A DNA stretch of 51,206 bases from Paracoccaceae bacterium (GCA_947371955.1 CANBRQ010000010.1:1-51206); one strand, 5' to 3'; numbered from the stretch's first letter, positions 16,920 to 25,982 are shown. A program made the numbers and translations. The notes: generated by a model not told the origin, from the sequence alone.

Positions 16920-17804
16920 GTGCCACTCATCGGATACGCGCGTATTTCCACCGAAGATCAGACCGCCCTACCCCAGGTTCGGGAATTGCACACCGCGGGC
17001 TGTGTAGAGATTGTCGAAGAGCAAGCCTCGGGCGGCAGTCGCACTCGGCCTGTTCTGGCGCGTGTGCTGGATCAGTTGCAGGCTGGCGATACATTGGTTG
17101 TGGTGCGGATTGACCGGCTTGCCCGCTCGCTTTCTCACCTCTTGGAAATTATCGAGCGGCTGGAGGCAAAAGGTGCGCATTTCCGTTCCTTGCAGGATCC
17201 GATCGACACGGCGTCGCCTCAGGGCAAGTTTACACTGCAGGTTCTGGGCGCAGCCGCCGAGTTTGAACGGGCCCTGATACGCGAGCGCACCAGGGCCGGG
17301 CTGCGATCTGCGAACGCAGAAGGGCGGGTTGGCGGCAACCCAGGGCTAAAGGCGGGCGATCCCGGGGCAATCCGCAGGGCAAGGGCCGCGCGAGTGGAAA
17401 GCCATTTCCAGAAACTGAACGCCAGTGCCAACCAATGGGTGCCCGAGGTCCGCCGTCTGAGACCCGGCCTGCCTTGGGAAGACGTGCTGCGCATCGTCAA
17501 TTCAGGCCTGCCGCGCGAGGTGCAGCCTTGGTCCCTGCCCCGCCTGATCCGCGCCGCCAAGACATTCGTACGCGAAGGCTTGCTGCCGGAAACCATCCTT
17601 TCCCGCGCCACCGCATCCGACAAGGATGATCGCCTGCCCGCCATCGTCGCGGGCATCAAAGGCGCAGATCCCAAGATGACTCTTCAAGCCATCTGCGACC
17701 GGCTGGAGACTATGCGCGAACGGACGCCAAGGGGACGAAGCAAGTGGGGGCCGTCATCGGTCAAGATGATCTTGGAGCGGGCCGAAAGGCTTAGTTTACT
17801 CTGA
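16920..17804 (+). CDS. Serine recombinase (resolvase/invertase family)
   Basis: 294 aa from GTG 16920; longer upstream reading overlaps the divergent DUF1612 gene and is unlikely. The N-terminal catalytic domain has 'LIGYARISTEDQ' with the nucleophile Ser, 'ASGGSRTRPVL', 'LVVVRIDRLARSL' with the conserved Arg pair, and 'GAAAEFERALIRERT' marking the start of the E helix. The C-terminal ~120 residues are longer than the simple HTH of Hin/TnpR and contain two helical, Arg-rich repeats. Likely roles are plasmid multimer resolution or inversion; no res site was found by eye. Confidence 0.88.
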   Translation: MPLIGYARISTEDQTALPQVRELHTAGCVEIVEEQASGGSRTRPVLARVLDQLQAGDTLVVVRIDRLARSLSHLLEIIERLEAKGAHFRSLQDPIDTASPQGKFTLQVLGAAAEFERALIRERTRAGLRSANAEGRVGGNPGLKAGDPGAIRRARAARVESHFQKLNASANQWVPEVRRLRPGLPWEDVLRIVNSGLPREVQPWSLPRLIRAAKTFVREGLLPETILSRATASDKDDRLPAIVAGIKGADPKMTLQAICDRLETMRERTPRGRSKWGPSSVKMILERAERLSLL

Positions 17805-17855
17805 ATCGACACTTTAACCTTGTAAATCACCCATGCTGTGGAGTATTTTCAAGGT

Positions 17856-19022
17856 ATGTACCCGCGAAAGACCAATCAGATTGTGTTGTCCGCCCTTGAT
17901 GAGCAAGCGGCGGTCGTCCTTTTGGGCCCTCGGCAGGTTGGCAAGACCACTCTTGCACTCGAAATCGCAGCACACCGCCCATCAGTCTACCTTGACCTCG
18001 AGCGGGCAGCAGATCGACAAATCTTAGCCGAGCCAGACCTTTATCTGGACGAGCAGGCCGGAACACTGGTGATCCTCGATGAGGTTCAGCAGATGCCGGA
18101 TCTATTCTCAAGCCTGCGTGGACAGATTGACATGCGACGACGCAAGGGTTTGCGCACAGGGCAGTTCCTGTTGCTGGGATCTGCGTCAAATGTGCTTCTG
18201 CGCCAGTCAGCCGAGTCACTTGCCGGTCGCGTCCGTTATATCGAGATGCCGCCATTGCTCCTGGAAGAAGTGGGCAATGACCGTCTGAACGACCTTTGGC
18301 TGCGCGGCGGTTTTCCTGACAGCTTTCAGGCGCTCACCGATCAGGCAAGCCTGGCTTGGCGCGAAGACTTCCTGCGCACCTATCTTGAACGCGACATCCC
18401 TGCCCTAGGCCCGCGTATTCCAGCCACCACCTTGCGTCGTTTTTGGACGATGCTGGCCCATGCCCAAGGCGGTTTGCTGAATGCGGCCGCTTTGGCTGAG
18501 GGGTTGGGCGTGTCAGGCCAGACGATTGGGCGATACCTGGATCTGCTTGTCGATCTTATGCTGGTAAGACGGCTAATGCCTTGGCATGAAAATGTCGGCA
18601 AACGACTCGTCAAATCACCAAAAGTCTATGTCCGTGACAGCGGCCTGCTGCATGCGTTGCTCGGACTCGGCTCAGTGGAAAGCTTACTGGGCCATCCGGT
18701 GGTCGGTGGCAGTTGGGAGGGGTTCTGCCTTGAAACCCTGATCGCCGCAGCACCCGCTGGCACTGAAACCTTCTTCTATAGGACGTCGGCTGGTGCCGAA
18801 CTTGACCTTGTCCTTCGCCTTCCCGGCGGCGAGACTTGGGCCATCGAGATCAAGCGCACCACCGCCCCCAAAGTCTCGCGCGGCTTTCACCTGGCCATTT
18901 CAGACATCAAAGCTGACAGACGCATTTTGGTCTATGCCGGCGCGCATGAGGTTCCCCTCGGAGAGGGTTTGCGCGCCATGCCACTTGATGTAGCTGTGCA
19001 GCAGCTGCGGCACCAATCTTGA
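17856..19022 (+). CDS. AAA_14 / DUF4143 ATPase
   Basis: 388 aa from ATG 17856; a GTG at 17838 would add six residues. The family opening 'MYPRKTNQIVLSALDEQAAV' is followed by Walker A 'LLGPRQVGKTTLALEIA', Walker B 'TLVILDEVQQMPDLF' and a winged helix. Then the C-terminal DUF4143 nuclease-like fold with 'GSWEGFCLETLIAA' and 'GAELDLVLRLPGGETWAIEI' then K. The E..D...E-x-K pattern there resembles a PD-(D/E)xK core. Function unknown; often isolated on plasmids. Confidence 0.88.
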   Translation: MYPRKTNQIVLSALDEQAAVVLLGPRQVGKTTLALEIAAHRPSVYLDLERAADRQILAEPDLYLDEQAGTLVILDEVQQMPDLFSSLRGQIDMRRRKGLRTGQFLLLGSASNVLLRQSAESLAGRVRYIEMPPLLLEEVGNDRLNDLWLRGGFPDSFQALTDQASLAWREDFLRTYLERDIPALGPRIPATTLRRFWTMLAHAQGGLLNAAALAEGLGVSGQTIGRYLDLLVDLMLVRRLMPWHENVGKRLVKSPKVYVRDSGLLHALLGLGSVESLLGHPVVGGSWEGFCLETLIAAAPAGTETFFYRTSAGAELDLVLRLPGGETWAIEIKRTTAPKVSRGFHLAISDIKADRRILVYAGAHEVPLGEGLRAMPLDVAVQQLRHQS

Positions 19023-19423
19023 GCCCAGCTCATGGAGCGAAGGCACAATCAAAGTTGCTCACCCTTGCAGCCAACACCCTTCGAATCGAGAGCGCGCCGA
19101 GGACAGACTTTCGCCAATCCCCACACCAAACCCTTGAAGCCGAAAACCCGGCTACAAGATGTTGATGGCCAGCAAATTCGAAGTCTCAAATTTAATTGAT
19201 TTATTTCAGTAGGTTAAGTCTACAATCCTCCAGACTACGCTGCCCGCCCTGCAACTGGCCTGCGTCTATCAGTAGAATTTTCTTGCGCGAACGAAAAAGT
19301 TGGCGCATTTCTACCCGTAGCGCGAAAAGGTGAGAATTTCAGGTTTCTGCGCTACAAAAGAAAAGCTCGAAAAGAGCGCGCTGCGTGTACCTCGGTTGCG
19401 ACAGCACAAAACGTGAGGGCAGT
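19023..19423 (+). promoter_or_regulatory. AT-richer region upstream of repABC with inverted repeat
   Basis: No gene is seen in these 400 bases. GTAGCGC (19317-19323) and GCGCTAC (19349-19355) form an inverted repeat with a 25-bp spacer. Several short GCGC-plus-A-run motifs (19285-19380) follow. An AT-rich stretch at 19185-19225 with TTGATT and TACAAT could be the repA promoter. In repABC plasmids RepA/RepB autoregulate from this region; the exact operators are inferred. Confidence 0.5.
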
Positions 19424-20599
19424 ATGTCAGCAGAGCGAGTATTTGCCGAGCTTCAAACCGACGCATCTACGCTGCACGCGTCCATTCGCTTGCATCTGGA
19501 GCGCAATTTTGCGCCTGACGCAAGGAAGTATCTAAGAACCTTTTCGTCCACCGAGGCCGCTGACTTCTTGGGGCTCGCGCCCGGGCACCTGCGCAAACTG
19601 CATGCCGAAAACAAGATCCCGGACGTTCCTTTGGACGAGAGAGGCCGCAAGTTCTATTCCGCCGAAGACTTGGGGCAGATCCGGCTGGCTCTCGCACGGA
19701 ACACGCGGGATCCGTCGCTTTATCTGCGTGGAAGGGTCGGGCAAGAACCGCTTCAAATTATCTCCTGCGTCTCTTTCAAGGGCGGTTCGGCAAAAACAAC
19801 GACGGCGGCTTACCTCAGCCAATGGTACGCCCTTCATGGCTACCGCGTCCTAGTGGTCGATATGGACCCGCAGGCGTCGTTGTCCTCGATGACAGGCCTG
19901 CGTCCTGAGATCGATTTCACGCACAAAGGGACCATCTACGACGCAATCCGCTATGACGACCCGCTACCGATGAGCGAGGTCATCCGAAAAACCTACTTTC
20001 ACGGCCTCGATATCGCTGCAGGCGGTCTGATCCTGTCCGAGTACGAAACGGAAACGCCCTACGCGCTGCGCCGCGGTGCTGAGCCGCCCTTCTACTTGCG
20101 TCTGCGCGAGGCAATCCAGTCGGCGGAAGCAAACTATGACCTTGTTTTCATTGATTGTCCGCCACAACTTGGTTTTCTGACTTTGTCGTCTTTGGTCGCG
20201 TCATCTTCGATCATCATCCCGGTTGTGCCCAACTTCATCGACGTGGCGTCGTTGGCGCAGTTCCTGACCATGACATCATCCCTGCTCGACACCATCCGAG
20301 ATGCCGGGATGACGCTGGACTATGACTTCCTGCGTTACCTCGTCTCACGGTTCGAGCCATCCGATGGCCCTCAGGCGCAAGTTGCCGGCCTCTTGCGTGC
20401 AAACTTCGGCAAACGCGTGATGACCGAAACCTTCCTGAAATCGACCGCCATTTCGGATGCTGGTCTGACACATCAAACCCTGTTTGAGGTCGGGCGTGGC
20501 AGCATGAACCGGAACACCTATGACCGCTCCATGGAATCGGTGAACGCGGTCGCGCGTGAGCTGGAACAAGAGATCCACAAAGCTTGGGGAAGGCACTGA
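19424..20599 (+). CDS. repA: Plasmid partitioning ATPase RepA (ParA-like)
   Basis: 391 aa. The start at 19424 follows GTGAGGG. An N-terminal extension with an HTH ('TEAADFLGLAPGHLRKLHAE') is typical of repABC RepA. Deviant Walker A 'SFKGGSAKTTTAAYLSQW' near residue 118, Walker A' 'VLVVDMDPQASLSSMTG', Walker B 'DLVFIDCPPQLGFLT'. It moves plasmid copies apart with RepB and represses the operon. First gene of repABC, one base before repB. Confidence 0.96.
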   Translation: MSAERVFAELQTDASTLHASIRLHLERNFAPDARKYLRTFSSTEAADFLGLAPGHLRKLHAENKIPDVPLDERGRKFYSAEDLGQIRLALARNTRDPSLYLRGRVGQEPLQIISCVSFKGGSAKTTTAAYLSQWYALHGYRVLVVDMDPQASLSSMTGLRPEIDFTHKGTIYDAIRYDDPLPMSEVIRKTYFHGLDIAAGGLILSEYETETPYALRRGAEPPFYLRLREAIQSAEANYDLVFIDCPPQLGFLTLSSLVASSSIIIPVVPNFIDVASLAQFLTMTSSLLDTIRDAGMTLDYDFLRYLVSRFEPSDGPQAQVAGLLRANFGKRVMTETFLKSTAISDAGLTHQTLFEVGRGSMNRNTYDRSMESVNAVARELEQEIHKAWGRH

Positions 20600-20600
20600 T

Positions 20601-21593
20601 ATGGCCCGAAAGAACATGTTCGAAGGCATTACCCCGGCTCAACGGTCTGAAGACGCGGAGATGTCTATTCAGCCGCGTAGTGCAGCGAAAATGCCGGAGG
20701 TATTTCAAAGTGCGGGCCCGATTGCTGCAATTCGCAATGACCTGCGCAGCCTAAGCAGCCGTTCGGTTCAAGAAATTGACCCCGAGATGATCGAGGACAC
20801 CGGTCTCAAGGATCGTTTGGGCAGCTTGGACGACGATGTCGCAGAACTCCGGGATAGCATCGCCAAACACGGCCAGCAGGTTCCCATTCTCTTGCGCCCC
20901 CACCCTACTCTCAGCGGCCGCTATCAGGTGGTCTACGGACGCCGACGGCTTGCTGCCATTCGCGCGTTGCGAACACCCGTCAAAGCACTCATCCGAACCT
21001 TGTCTGATGAGGAAGCCGTCCTTGCTCAAGGGCAAGAAAACAACCTTCGCAAGGACCCCTCTTTCATCGAAAAGGCTCTTTTTGCGGGCGACCTGGAAGA
21101 AGCGGGCTATGATGCAAGGGTTGTGCAGGATGCGCTGAACGTCAATCGAAGCCATACCTCTCACATGCGCAAGGTGCGCGAGGCCATCCCACGCGAAGTT
21201 ATCGAACGCATCGGTGCGGCACCGTCGATTGGCTGGAAACGCTGGTACGAACTTGCCTCCCGCATTCTCGATGAAAAGATCAATGCAATCGCCGTGCACC
21301 CTGCCCCGTTTCCGGCGGGCCTGACGTCTGACCAAAGATTCGATGCCTGGTCGAAGTTGGCGGTGAAAACTGGAAAGAACAGCACAACTCGCAAAGTCCA
21401 GCAGGCACAGTCCGTATTGGTCAAGGCGCAGGATGGCTCGGTCATTGGCACTATTGCACTGCAGAAAGACACGCTGAGCTTTCAGGCCGCCTCCAAAGCC
21501 GATCCGTTCACGGCCTGGCTGCATGGGAACGCCGAGACGGTGTTCCCGCGGCTACATGAAGAATTCCTCGCCCGCTCCGTCAAGCCGGAGTGA
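20601..21593 (+). CDS. repB: Plasmid partitioning protein RepB (ParB-like)
   Basis: 330 aa. The start at 20601, one base after the repA stop, is coupled to it. ParB/RepB N-terminal domain: 'ELRDSIAKHGQQVPILLRPH', 'YQVVYGRRRLAAIRAL' and 'AQGQENNLRKDPSFIEKALF' (ParB boxes), followed by the HTH 'ALNVNRSHTSHMRKV'. It binds centromere-like palindromes and RepA. The 20-bp palindromes at 23039 and 23094 are candidate sites. Confidence 0.95.
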   Translation: MARKNMFEGITPAQRSEDAEMSIQPRSAAKMPEVFQSAGPIAAIRNDLRSLSSRSVQEIDPEMIEDTGLKDRLGSLDDDVAELRDSIAKHGQQVPILLRPHPTLSGRYQVVYGRRRLAAIRALRTPVKALIRTLSDEEAVLAQGQENNLRKDPSFIEKALFAGDLEEAGYDARVVQDALNVNRSHTSHMRKVREAIPREVIERIGAAPSIGWKRWYELASRILDEKINAIAVHPAPFPAGLTSDQRFDAWSKLAVKTGKNSTTRKVQQAQSVLVKAQDGSVIGTIALQKDTLSFQAASKADPFTAWLHGNAETVFPRLHEEFLARSVKPE

Positions 21594-21631
21594 GCAAGCG
21601 ATGCAACGAAAACAACAGAGGAGCAGTGTCG

Positions 21632-21717
21632 GAAAAGAATAGGCCTCCCGAATGGAACCCACCCGGAAGGCCCGCGCAAAACACAGGGCGCCAACCCTGA
21701 GAATGCTCATCTCTAGC
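21632..21717 (-). ncRNA. Predicted antisense ctRNA between repB and repC
   Basis: On the minus strand a promoter-like pair TTGCTT (21752-21747) and TAACTT (21729-21724) with 17-bp spacing would start RNA near 21717. It would end at a stem formed by 21664-21672 and 21642-21650 (GGCCTTCCG / CGGGAGGCC on that strand) followed by a T-rich tail (TATTCTTTT). This matches the position and size of the antisense RNA that limits RepC synthesis in repABC plasmids. Ends are predictions. Confidence 0.7.
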
Positions 21718-21876
21718 CAGAGCAAGTTAGCGCAGGCCCGAATCGCAAGCAACATCGCATCGCGGTGATCTGATATCTTTTATCCTTTATCTGAACAAAA
21801 GACCCAGAACACCGGCAGAAATCTGCGCAAAACGGTCCTCATTCGGACAGCCCTGAACGTTCCGCGTGAATCAATC

Positions 21877-23031
21877 ATGGAACAGATCACATCCACGCCC
21901 ATGCTTCGGCATGCCAGGCGCCCCAGTTTGTCATCGCTGAAATCTCAGGTGCAGACCCCTGCAGCCAACAAGGACAAGCGTTGGCACATCCTTGATCTGG
22001 CAAAGACCTGCCGCCAACGACTGAAGCTTCGTGATCGCGACATCGCGGTCTTACGGGGTTTGCTGTCCCTCCTGCCCTCGCAAGCGCGACCTGACCAAAT
22101 GGTGGTCTTTGCATCCAACCGGGTTCTGATTGATCGCTGCGATGGCATCGACGAACGCACTCTTCGTCGTCGGATTGCTCACTTGCAAAACTGCGGGATG
22201 CTTGAACGCCGGACAAGCCCCAACGGCAAGCGATATCAAGTCCGCGGCGATCACCAGGCCGCGCTGCTGACCTATGGCATCGATCTCACGCCTCTTTTCC
22301 ACATCCAGAGCCATTTGGAAGCCTTGGCAGAAGACTGCCGCCACGAAACCGTAAGGATCAAGATGCTTCGCAGCTTGATCAGAGATGTTTTGTTCAAAAC
22401 GCCACCACATGAAATCACTGACATTCAAAACCAAGCGCAAAGGGCACTTAGGAGAGTGCTCGATAGCAATCAGTTGCAGCAAATCCTGTCTCAGCTTGAA
22501 AAGGCTGCACCCGTTATGATCCCTCAATTTACGGACAACGTGACTCTGCCGACAACACACCTGTCCGTCAGCGACGGTCAAAATGACCGGCATATTCAGA
22601 GTTCGTATAAAGATAATTTGGAATCTGAAAGGGCTGAGAGCGAAACTGTAAGCAACCCTGCCCGTGAAAAAAAATCTGCCAACGTAGATCATGCCGACAT
22701 CACAGTCGCTGAATGCATGGACCTTGCCCGAACTGCCAGAGAAATGGCCCCTAAACAGCCCCGATGCTGGGAGGATCTGATTGATCTTTCAACAACCCTT
22801 GCCCCTGCCATCGGACTTCAAGGCACGGTGATCCATGAAGCCGAGAAACACTTGGGCAGACACGGCTGCGCTTTGGCCGTTCTTGGCCTTGTCGAAGCGT
22901 TTGGCAGAGTTCGCAACCCGGAAGCCTATCTAACCGCTCTTGTGCAACGTCGTCTCAAGCAAGGCCTTGATCTCGTCCGAATGTTTCGTTCCCTCGTTCG
23001 GCCCGGTAAGCCAACACCTGCCTTCGCTTAG
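21877..23031 (+). CDS. repC: Replication initiator RepC
   Basis: 384 aa. RepC N-terminal winged-helix domain ('RDRDIAVLRGLLSLLP', 'FASNRVLIDRCDGIDERTLR'), a variable polar middle (residues ~230-280), and the C-terminal helical domain ('CALAVLGLVEAFGRVRNPEA'). RepC initiates replication; in this family the origin lies within repC itself. It is preceded by the ~280-bp intergenic region encoding the ctRNA. Confidence 0.95.
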   Translation: MEQITSTPMLRHARRPSLSSLKSQVQTPAANKDKRWHILDLAKTCRQRLKLRDRDIAVLRGLLSLLPSQARPDQMVVFASNRVLIDRCDGIDERTLRRRIAHLQNCGMLERRTSPNGKRYQVRGDHQAALLTYGIDLTPLFHIQSHLEALAEDCRHETVRIKMLRSLIRDVLFKTPPHEITDIQNQAQRALRRVLDSNQLQQILSQLEKAAPVMIPQFTDNVTLPTTHLSVSDGQNDRHIQSSYKDNLESERAESETVSNPAREKKSANVDHADITVAECMDLARTAREMAPKQPRCWEDLIDLSTTLAPAIGLQGTVIHEAEKHLGRHGCALAVLGLVEAFGRVRNPEAYLTALVQRRLKQGLDLVRMFRSLVRPGKPTPAFA

Positions 23032-23038
23032 AACAAGG

Positions 23039-23058
23039 ATGTTTACCCCGGTAAACAT
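23039..23058. repeat. 20-bp palindrome, candidate par/operator site 1
   Basis: ATGTTTACC-CC-GGTAAACAT: 9-bp arms around CC, starting 8 bases after the repC stop. It contains GTT...AAC ends at 16-bp span, resembling the repABC centromere pattern GTT-N10-AAC. The binder could be RepB or the ParB-like protein encoded at 23220. Confidence 0.75.
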
Positions 23059-23093
23059 TTGTTGGGCGTGCTCTGCTGGGGCCGAAGTGTGTG

Positions 23094-23113
23094 ATGTATA
23101 CCGGGGTAAACAT
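23094..23113. repeat. 20-bp palindrome, candidate par/operator site 2
   Basis: ATGTATACC-GG-GGTAAACAT: one mismatch from a perfect palindrome and nearly identical to the site at 23039-23058, 55 bp away. The two bracket the start of the likely promoter region of the large ParB-like gene. Confidence 0.75.
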
Positions 23114-23180
23114 GAGGCTGTCGCTCTGCGCTGCGGAGAGTTTGAGAGTGGTTGGTTTGAGGGTGGCGGGAAGTGAGATC

Positions 23181-23206
23181 GGGAGAGTGGCTCCCGGCGC
23201 CCGTCG
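23181..23206 (+). promoter_or_regulatory. Conserved leader element, copy A
   Basis: A 26-nt block identical to 29481-29506. It contains a 6-bp hairpin (CGGGAG-AGTGG-CTCCCG, counting one base before the block) followed by GCGCCCGTCG, and ends exactly 13 bases before the ATG at 23220. Probably a 5'-UTR RNA element. Confidence 0.7.
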
Positions 23207-23219
23207 TGGAGACAACCTG

Positions 23220-25412
23220 ATGGCCCAAGCTGCCCAGAAGATTACCCTTTCATCCTCACGGGACATCCCCTTTGATAGGCTGGTATTAAGCCAGTCCAAC
23301 GTCCGGCGCATCAAGGCCGGTGTGTCGGTGGAAGGGTTGGCCGAGGACATCGCCCGTCGTGGCCTGTTGCAAGGCCTCAGCGTGCGGCCTTTGTTGGATG
23401 CCGATGGTGTCGAGACCGGCAAGTTCGAGATCCCGGCGGGTGGAAGGCGCTTCCAGGCGCTGTCGCTGCTGGTGAAGCAGAAGCGTTTGGCAAAGACGGC
23501 GCCTGTGCCTTGTGTGATGCGTGATGTGACATCAGATATTCTGGCCGAGGACGACTCCCTGGCTGAGAATATGCAGCGCGTTGCCTTGCACCCGCTCGAT
23601 CAGTTCCGCGCCTTTGTCGCATTGCGGGAGAAGGGTCAGGGTGAGGAGGCGATCGCTGCGGCCTTCTTCGTGACACCACAGATCGTGAAGCAGCGGTTGA
23701 AGCTCGCGTCCGTGGCCCCTGCCCTGCTCGAGGTCTATGCCGAGGATGGCATGATGCTGGAACAACTGATGGCCTTCACGGTGAACCCCGATCACGCGCG
23801 TCAGGTGCAGGTTTGGGAAGCGGTGAAGAATTCCTGGAACAAGGAGCCTTATTCGATCCGGCGCATGTTGACCGAAACCTCTGTGCGGGCTTCGGATCGG
23901 CGCGCGGTGTTTGTTGGTGTTGATGTCTATGAGGCGGCGGGTGGCGTTGTCCTGCGCGACCTCTTCCAAGGCGATGATGGTGGCTGGTTGGAGGACCCTG
24001 CCCTGCTCGACCGTTTGGTCACGGACAAACTGCAAGTCGAGGCGCAGGCAATCGCCGCTGAGGGTTGGAAGTGGATCGAGGTGTCAACTGATCTGCCCTA
24101 TGGCTATAGCCACGGTCTGCGGCGTCTGGTCGGCGATCCATCGCCGCTCAGCGCTGATGAAGCTGCAGACCACGCCAAGCTGCTCGCGGAGTATCGCGCA
24201 CTTGAAGAAGAATACTCTGGTCAAGACGAATACCCCGAAGAGATCGATGCGCGGCTTGGTGAATTGGAAGCTGCCATGGAGGCCTTTGAGCAGCGTCCGC
24301 TGATTTTCGAAGCGGCCGAGGTTGGTCGCGCTGGCGTCTTCGTGACGCTGGATCGGGACGGTGGCCTGGCTATCTATCGCGGCTATGTCCGGTCGGAAGA
24401 TGAGCCGTGCGAAGAGACCGTGGCCAACTTCGGCGATGACCTAGGTGCGGAAGGGCAGGGGGCTGATGACGATGTCTCAGCCTATCAGCTATCCGCTGGC
24501 ACATCTGCGGCCACCGTCATCACTTCTGGGGGCCAGCCGGTCAGTTCGGGCCTCGTGGACGACGAAGATGATGGCGCGTTGAAGCCTTTGCCGGAGCGTC
24601 TGGTCATGGAGCTGACTGCTCATCGCACCCTCGCATTGCGCGAGGCGATTGGGCGTTCGCCCGACGTCGCCCTGACGCTGCTGCTGATGAAGCTGATCAA
24701 TGACACCTTCTGTAGTTCCGGGGCTTCGGGCAGTTGCCTCGAGGCTTCTGTGCGACCCGTCTACATCTCGGCACAGGCCCCCGATCTGAAGGACAGTCCG
24801 GTGGCCAAGGCCGTGGACGATCGTCATGCCGCCTGGGAGGCCGATCTGCCGTTTGGCGACGATGCCGTGCTTTGGGATTATCTCTCGGCCCTCGACCAGG
24901 CCAGCCGTCTGGCTCTGCTGGCGCATTGCCTGAGCTTCGGGATCAGCGCGCTCCACGAGAAGGTCAACCCTTACGGCGCGGGCATCTCGGCCAGCGGGTT
25001 GGCCCGCCGCATGGCGCAGTCGGAGATTGTGGCTAAAGCAGTCGATCTCGACATGGTCGCGGCGGGGTGGGAGCCGACAGCGCACAACTATCTGAATCGT
25101 GTGCCCAAGGCGCGTATCCTTGAAGCCGTGCGTGAGGCGAAGGGGGAGGGCACCGCGCAGCTGCTCGACCATCTGAAGAAGGGTGAGATGGCGACGGAAG
25201 CCGAGCGCTTGCTCAAGGGCAGCGGCTGGTTGCCGGAGGTTCTGCGGCGCAGTGATCTTGCTGCTCTGGACGGGGATGCCGCAGCAGAAGGGCAGGGGGC
25301 TTTGAGCGAAGAATTCTTGGGCGATTCTGACACCGTCGAGGAAATCGACTTGCCCGCCTTCCTGACGGCCGATTTGCCCGTGGAAAGCACCGCGATGATG
25401 GCTGCGGAGTGA
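23220..25412 (+). CDS. Large ParB N-terminal-domain protein
   Basis: 730 aa, about twice ParB size. The start at 23220 is chosen because it sits at the same distance from the shared leader as in the DUF932 gene. The ParB/Spo0J nuclease-like domain spans residues ~15-115 ('IPFDRLVLSQSNVRRIKAG', 'ARRGLLQGLSVRPLL', 'IPAGGRRFQALSLL', 'EDDSLAENMQRVALHPLDQF'), then a KorB-like HTH ('IAAAFFVTPQIVKQRLKLA'). After that come a long acidic, partly coiled segment and a helical C-terminus of no known family. Such proteins are common on alphaproteobacterial plasmids near ssb and DUF932 genes. It may act in DNA metabolism or regulation rather than partition. Confidence 0.88.
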   Translation: MAQAAQKITLSSSRDIPFDRLVLSQSNVRRIKAGVSVEGLAEDIARRGLLQGLSVRPLLDADGVETGKFEIPAGGRRFQALSLLVKQKRLAKTAPVPCVMRDVTSDILAEDDSLAENMQRVALHPLDQFRAFVALREKGQGEEAIAAAFFVTPQIVKQRLKLASVAPALLEVYAEDGMMLEQLMAFTVNPDHARQVQVWEAVKNSWNKEPYSIRRMLTETSVRASDRRAVFVGVDVYEAAGGVVLRDLFQGDDGGWLEDPALLDRLVTDKLQVEAQAIAAEGWKWIEVSTDLPYGYSHGLRRLVGDPSPLSADEAADHAKLLAEYRALEEEYSGQDEYPEEIDARLGELEAAMEAFEQRPLIFEAAEVGRAGVFVTLDRDGGLAIYRGYVRSEDEPCEETVANFGDDLGAEGQGADDDVSAYQLSAGTSAATVITSGGQPVSSGLVDDEDDGALKPLPERLVMELTAHRTLALREAIGRSPDVALTLLLMKLINDTFCSSGASGSCLEASVRPVYISAQAPDLKDSPVAKAVDDRHAAWEADLPFGDDAVLWDYLSALDQASRLALLAHCLSFGISALHEKVNPYGAGISASGLARRMAQSEIVAKAVDLDMVAAGWEPTAHNYLNRVPKARILEAVREAKGEGTAQLLDHLKKGEMATEAERLLKGSGWLPEVLRRSDLAALDGDAAAEGQGALSEEFLGDSDTVEEIDLPAFLTADLPVESTAMMAAE
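24003..24453. other. Strand-switch point of KOPS-like octamer GGGCAGGG
   Basis: All 12 copies found left of this interval (595 to 24003) read CCCTGCCC on the plus strand. All 11 found to its right (24453 to 48585) read GGGCAGGG. The interval lies about 1 kb past repC, the presumed replication origin. Positions are listed in the findings. The count was made by eye. Confidence 0.6.
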
Positions 25413-25423
25413 TCTGAGCCCCC

Positions 25424-25445
25424 GAGGGCGGGGAAACCCGCCCTC
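25424..25445 (+). terminator. Hairpin after the ParB-like gene
   Basis: GAGGGCGGG and CCCGCCCTC form a perfect 9-bp stem with a GAAA tetraloop, 11 bases after the stop. The T-run is weak, so it may act by pausing or as a 3'-end stabiliser. Confidence 0.65.
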
Positions 25446-25511
25446 AATCACAATAAAATACAACAATATCAATATGATGAATGCAAATGTTCGCATTCAG
25501 GATGAGGAATC

Positions 25512-25982
25512 ATGTCCGCAACCACAATCATCGATACTGCGCCTTTGGGCGCGCTCATTCGTTACACCGACGGCAGTCCAAAGCCGCCTGCACGCTTCAC
25601 CAAAAAGCTGGCAGCATGGGAGAGGTCCAACGGTGTTGGCCGTCTGGTAAAGAAGGAACCGCCGCGGCCTTATCCAACCTGGACGGCTCCGGCGTCCTTC
25701 ACGCTGCATGAGGGGAACTTCTCCTCGGACGGGGTCATCCTTGTCACCATCATGCGCAGCCATTCGGCCGACAGTTCGCTCAGCTTTGAGGTGGTCGAGG
25801 AGCCCAAGGTGGGGCAGGTCCGCGTGCTTCTGGATTTCGGGGGCAGCGCCGAGCTTTTGCATCTGGCGGCGTCCGTCACAGCGGCAGAGCTTTGGATTGC
25901 CAAGGAGGGCTATCGCAACGCGCGGCTGCAGGTCGTCGGCGACGAAGGCGACGGGGCAGGGGAGGCGGGTATTGCCGCCTGA
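25512..25982 (+). CDS. Hypothetical protein
   Basis: 156 aa, family not recognised. Start ATG 25512 follows GATGAGGAA. Mixed alpha/beta composition with a Pro/Lys-rich N-terminal third and a Gly-rich acidic tail ending GEAGIAA. A small hairpin (GAATGC...GCATTC, 25480-25502 region) lies in the leader. It is the first of several small plasmid genes following the ParB-like gene. Confidence 0.65.
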   Translation: MSATTIIDTAPLGALIRYTDGSPKPPARFTKKLAAWERSNGVGRLVKKEPPRPYPTWTAPASFTLHEGNFSSDGVILVTIMRSHSADSSLSFEVVEEPKVGQVRVLLDFGGSAELLHLAASVTAAELWIAKEGYRNARLQVVGDEGDGAGEAGIAA

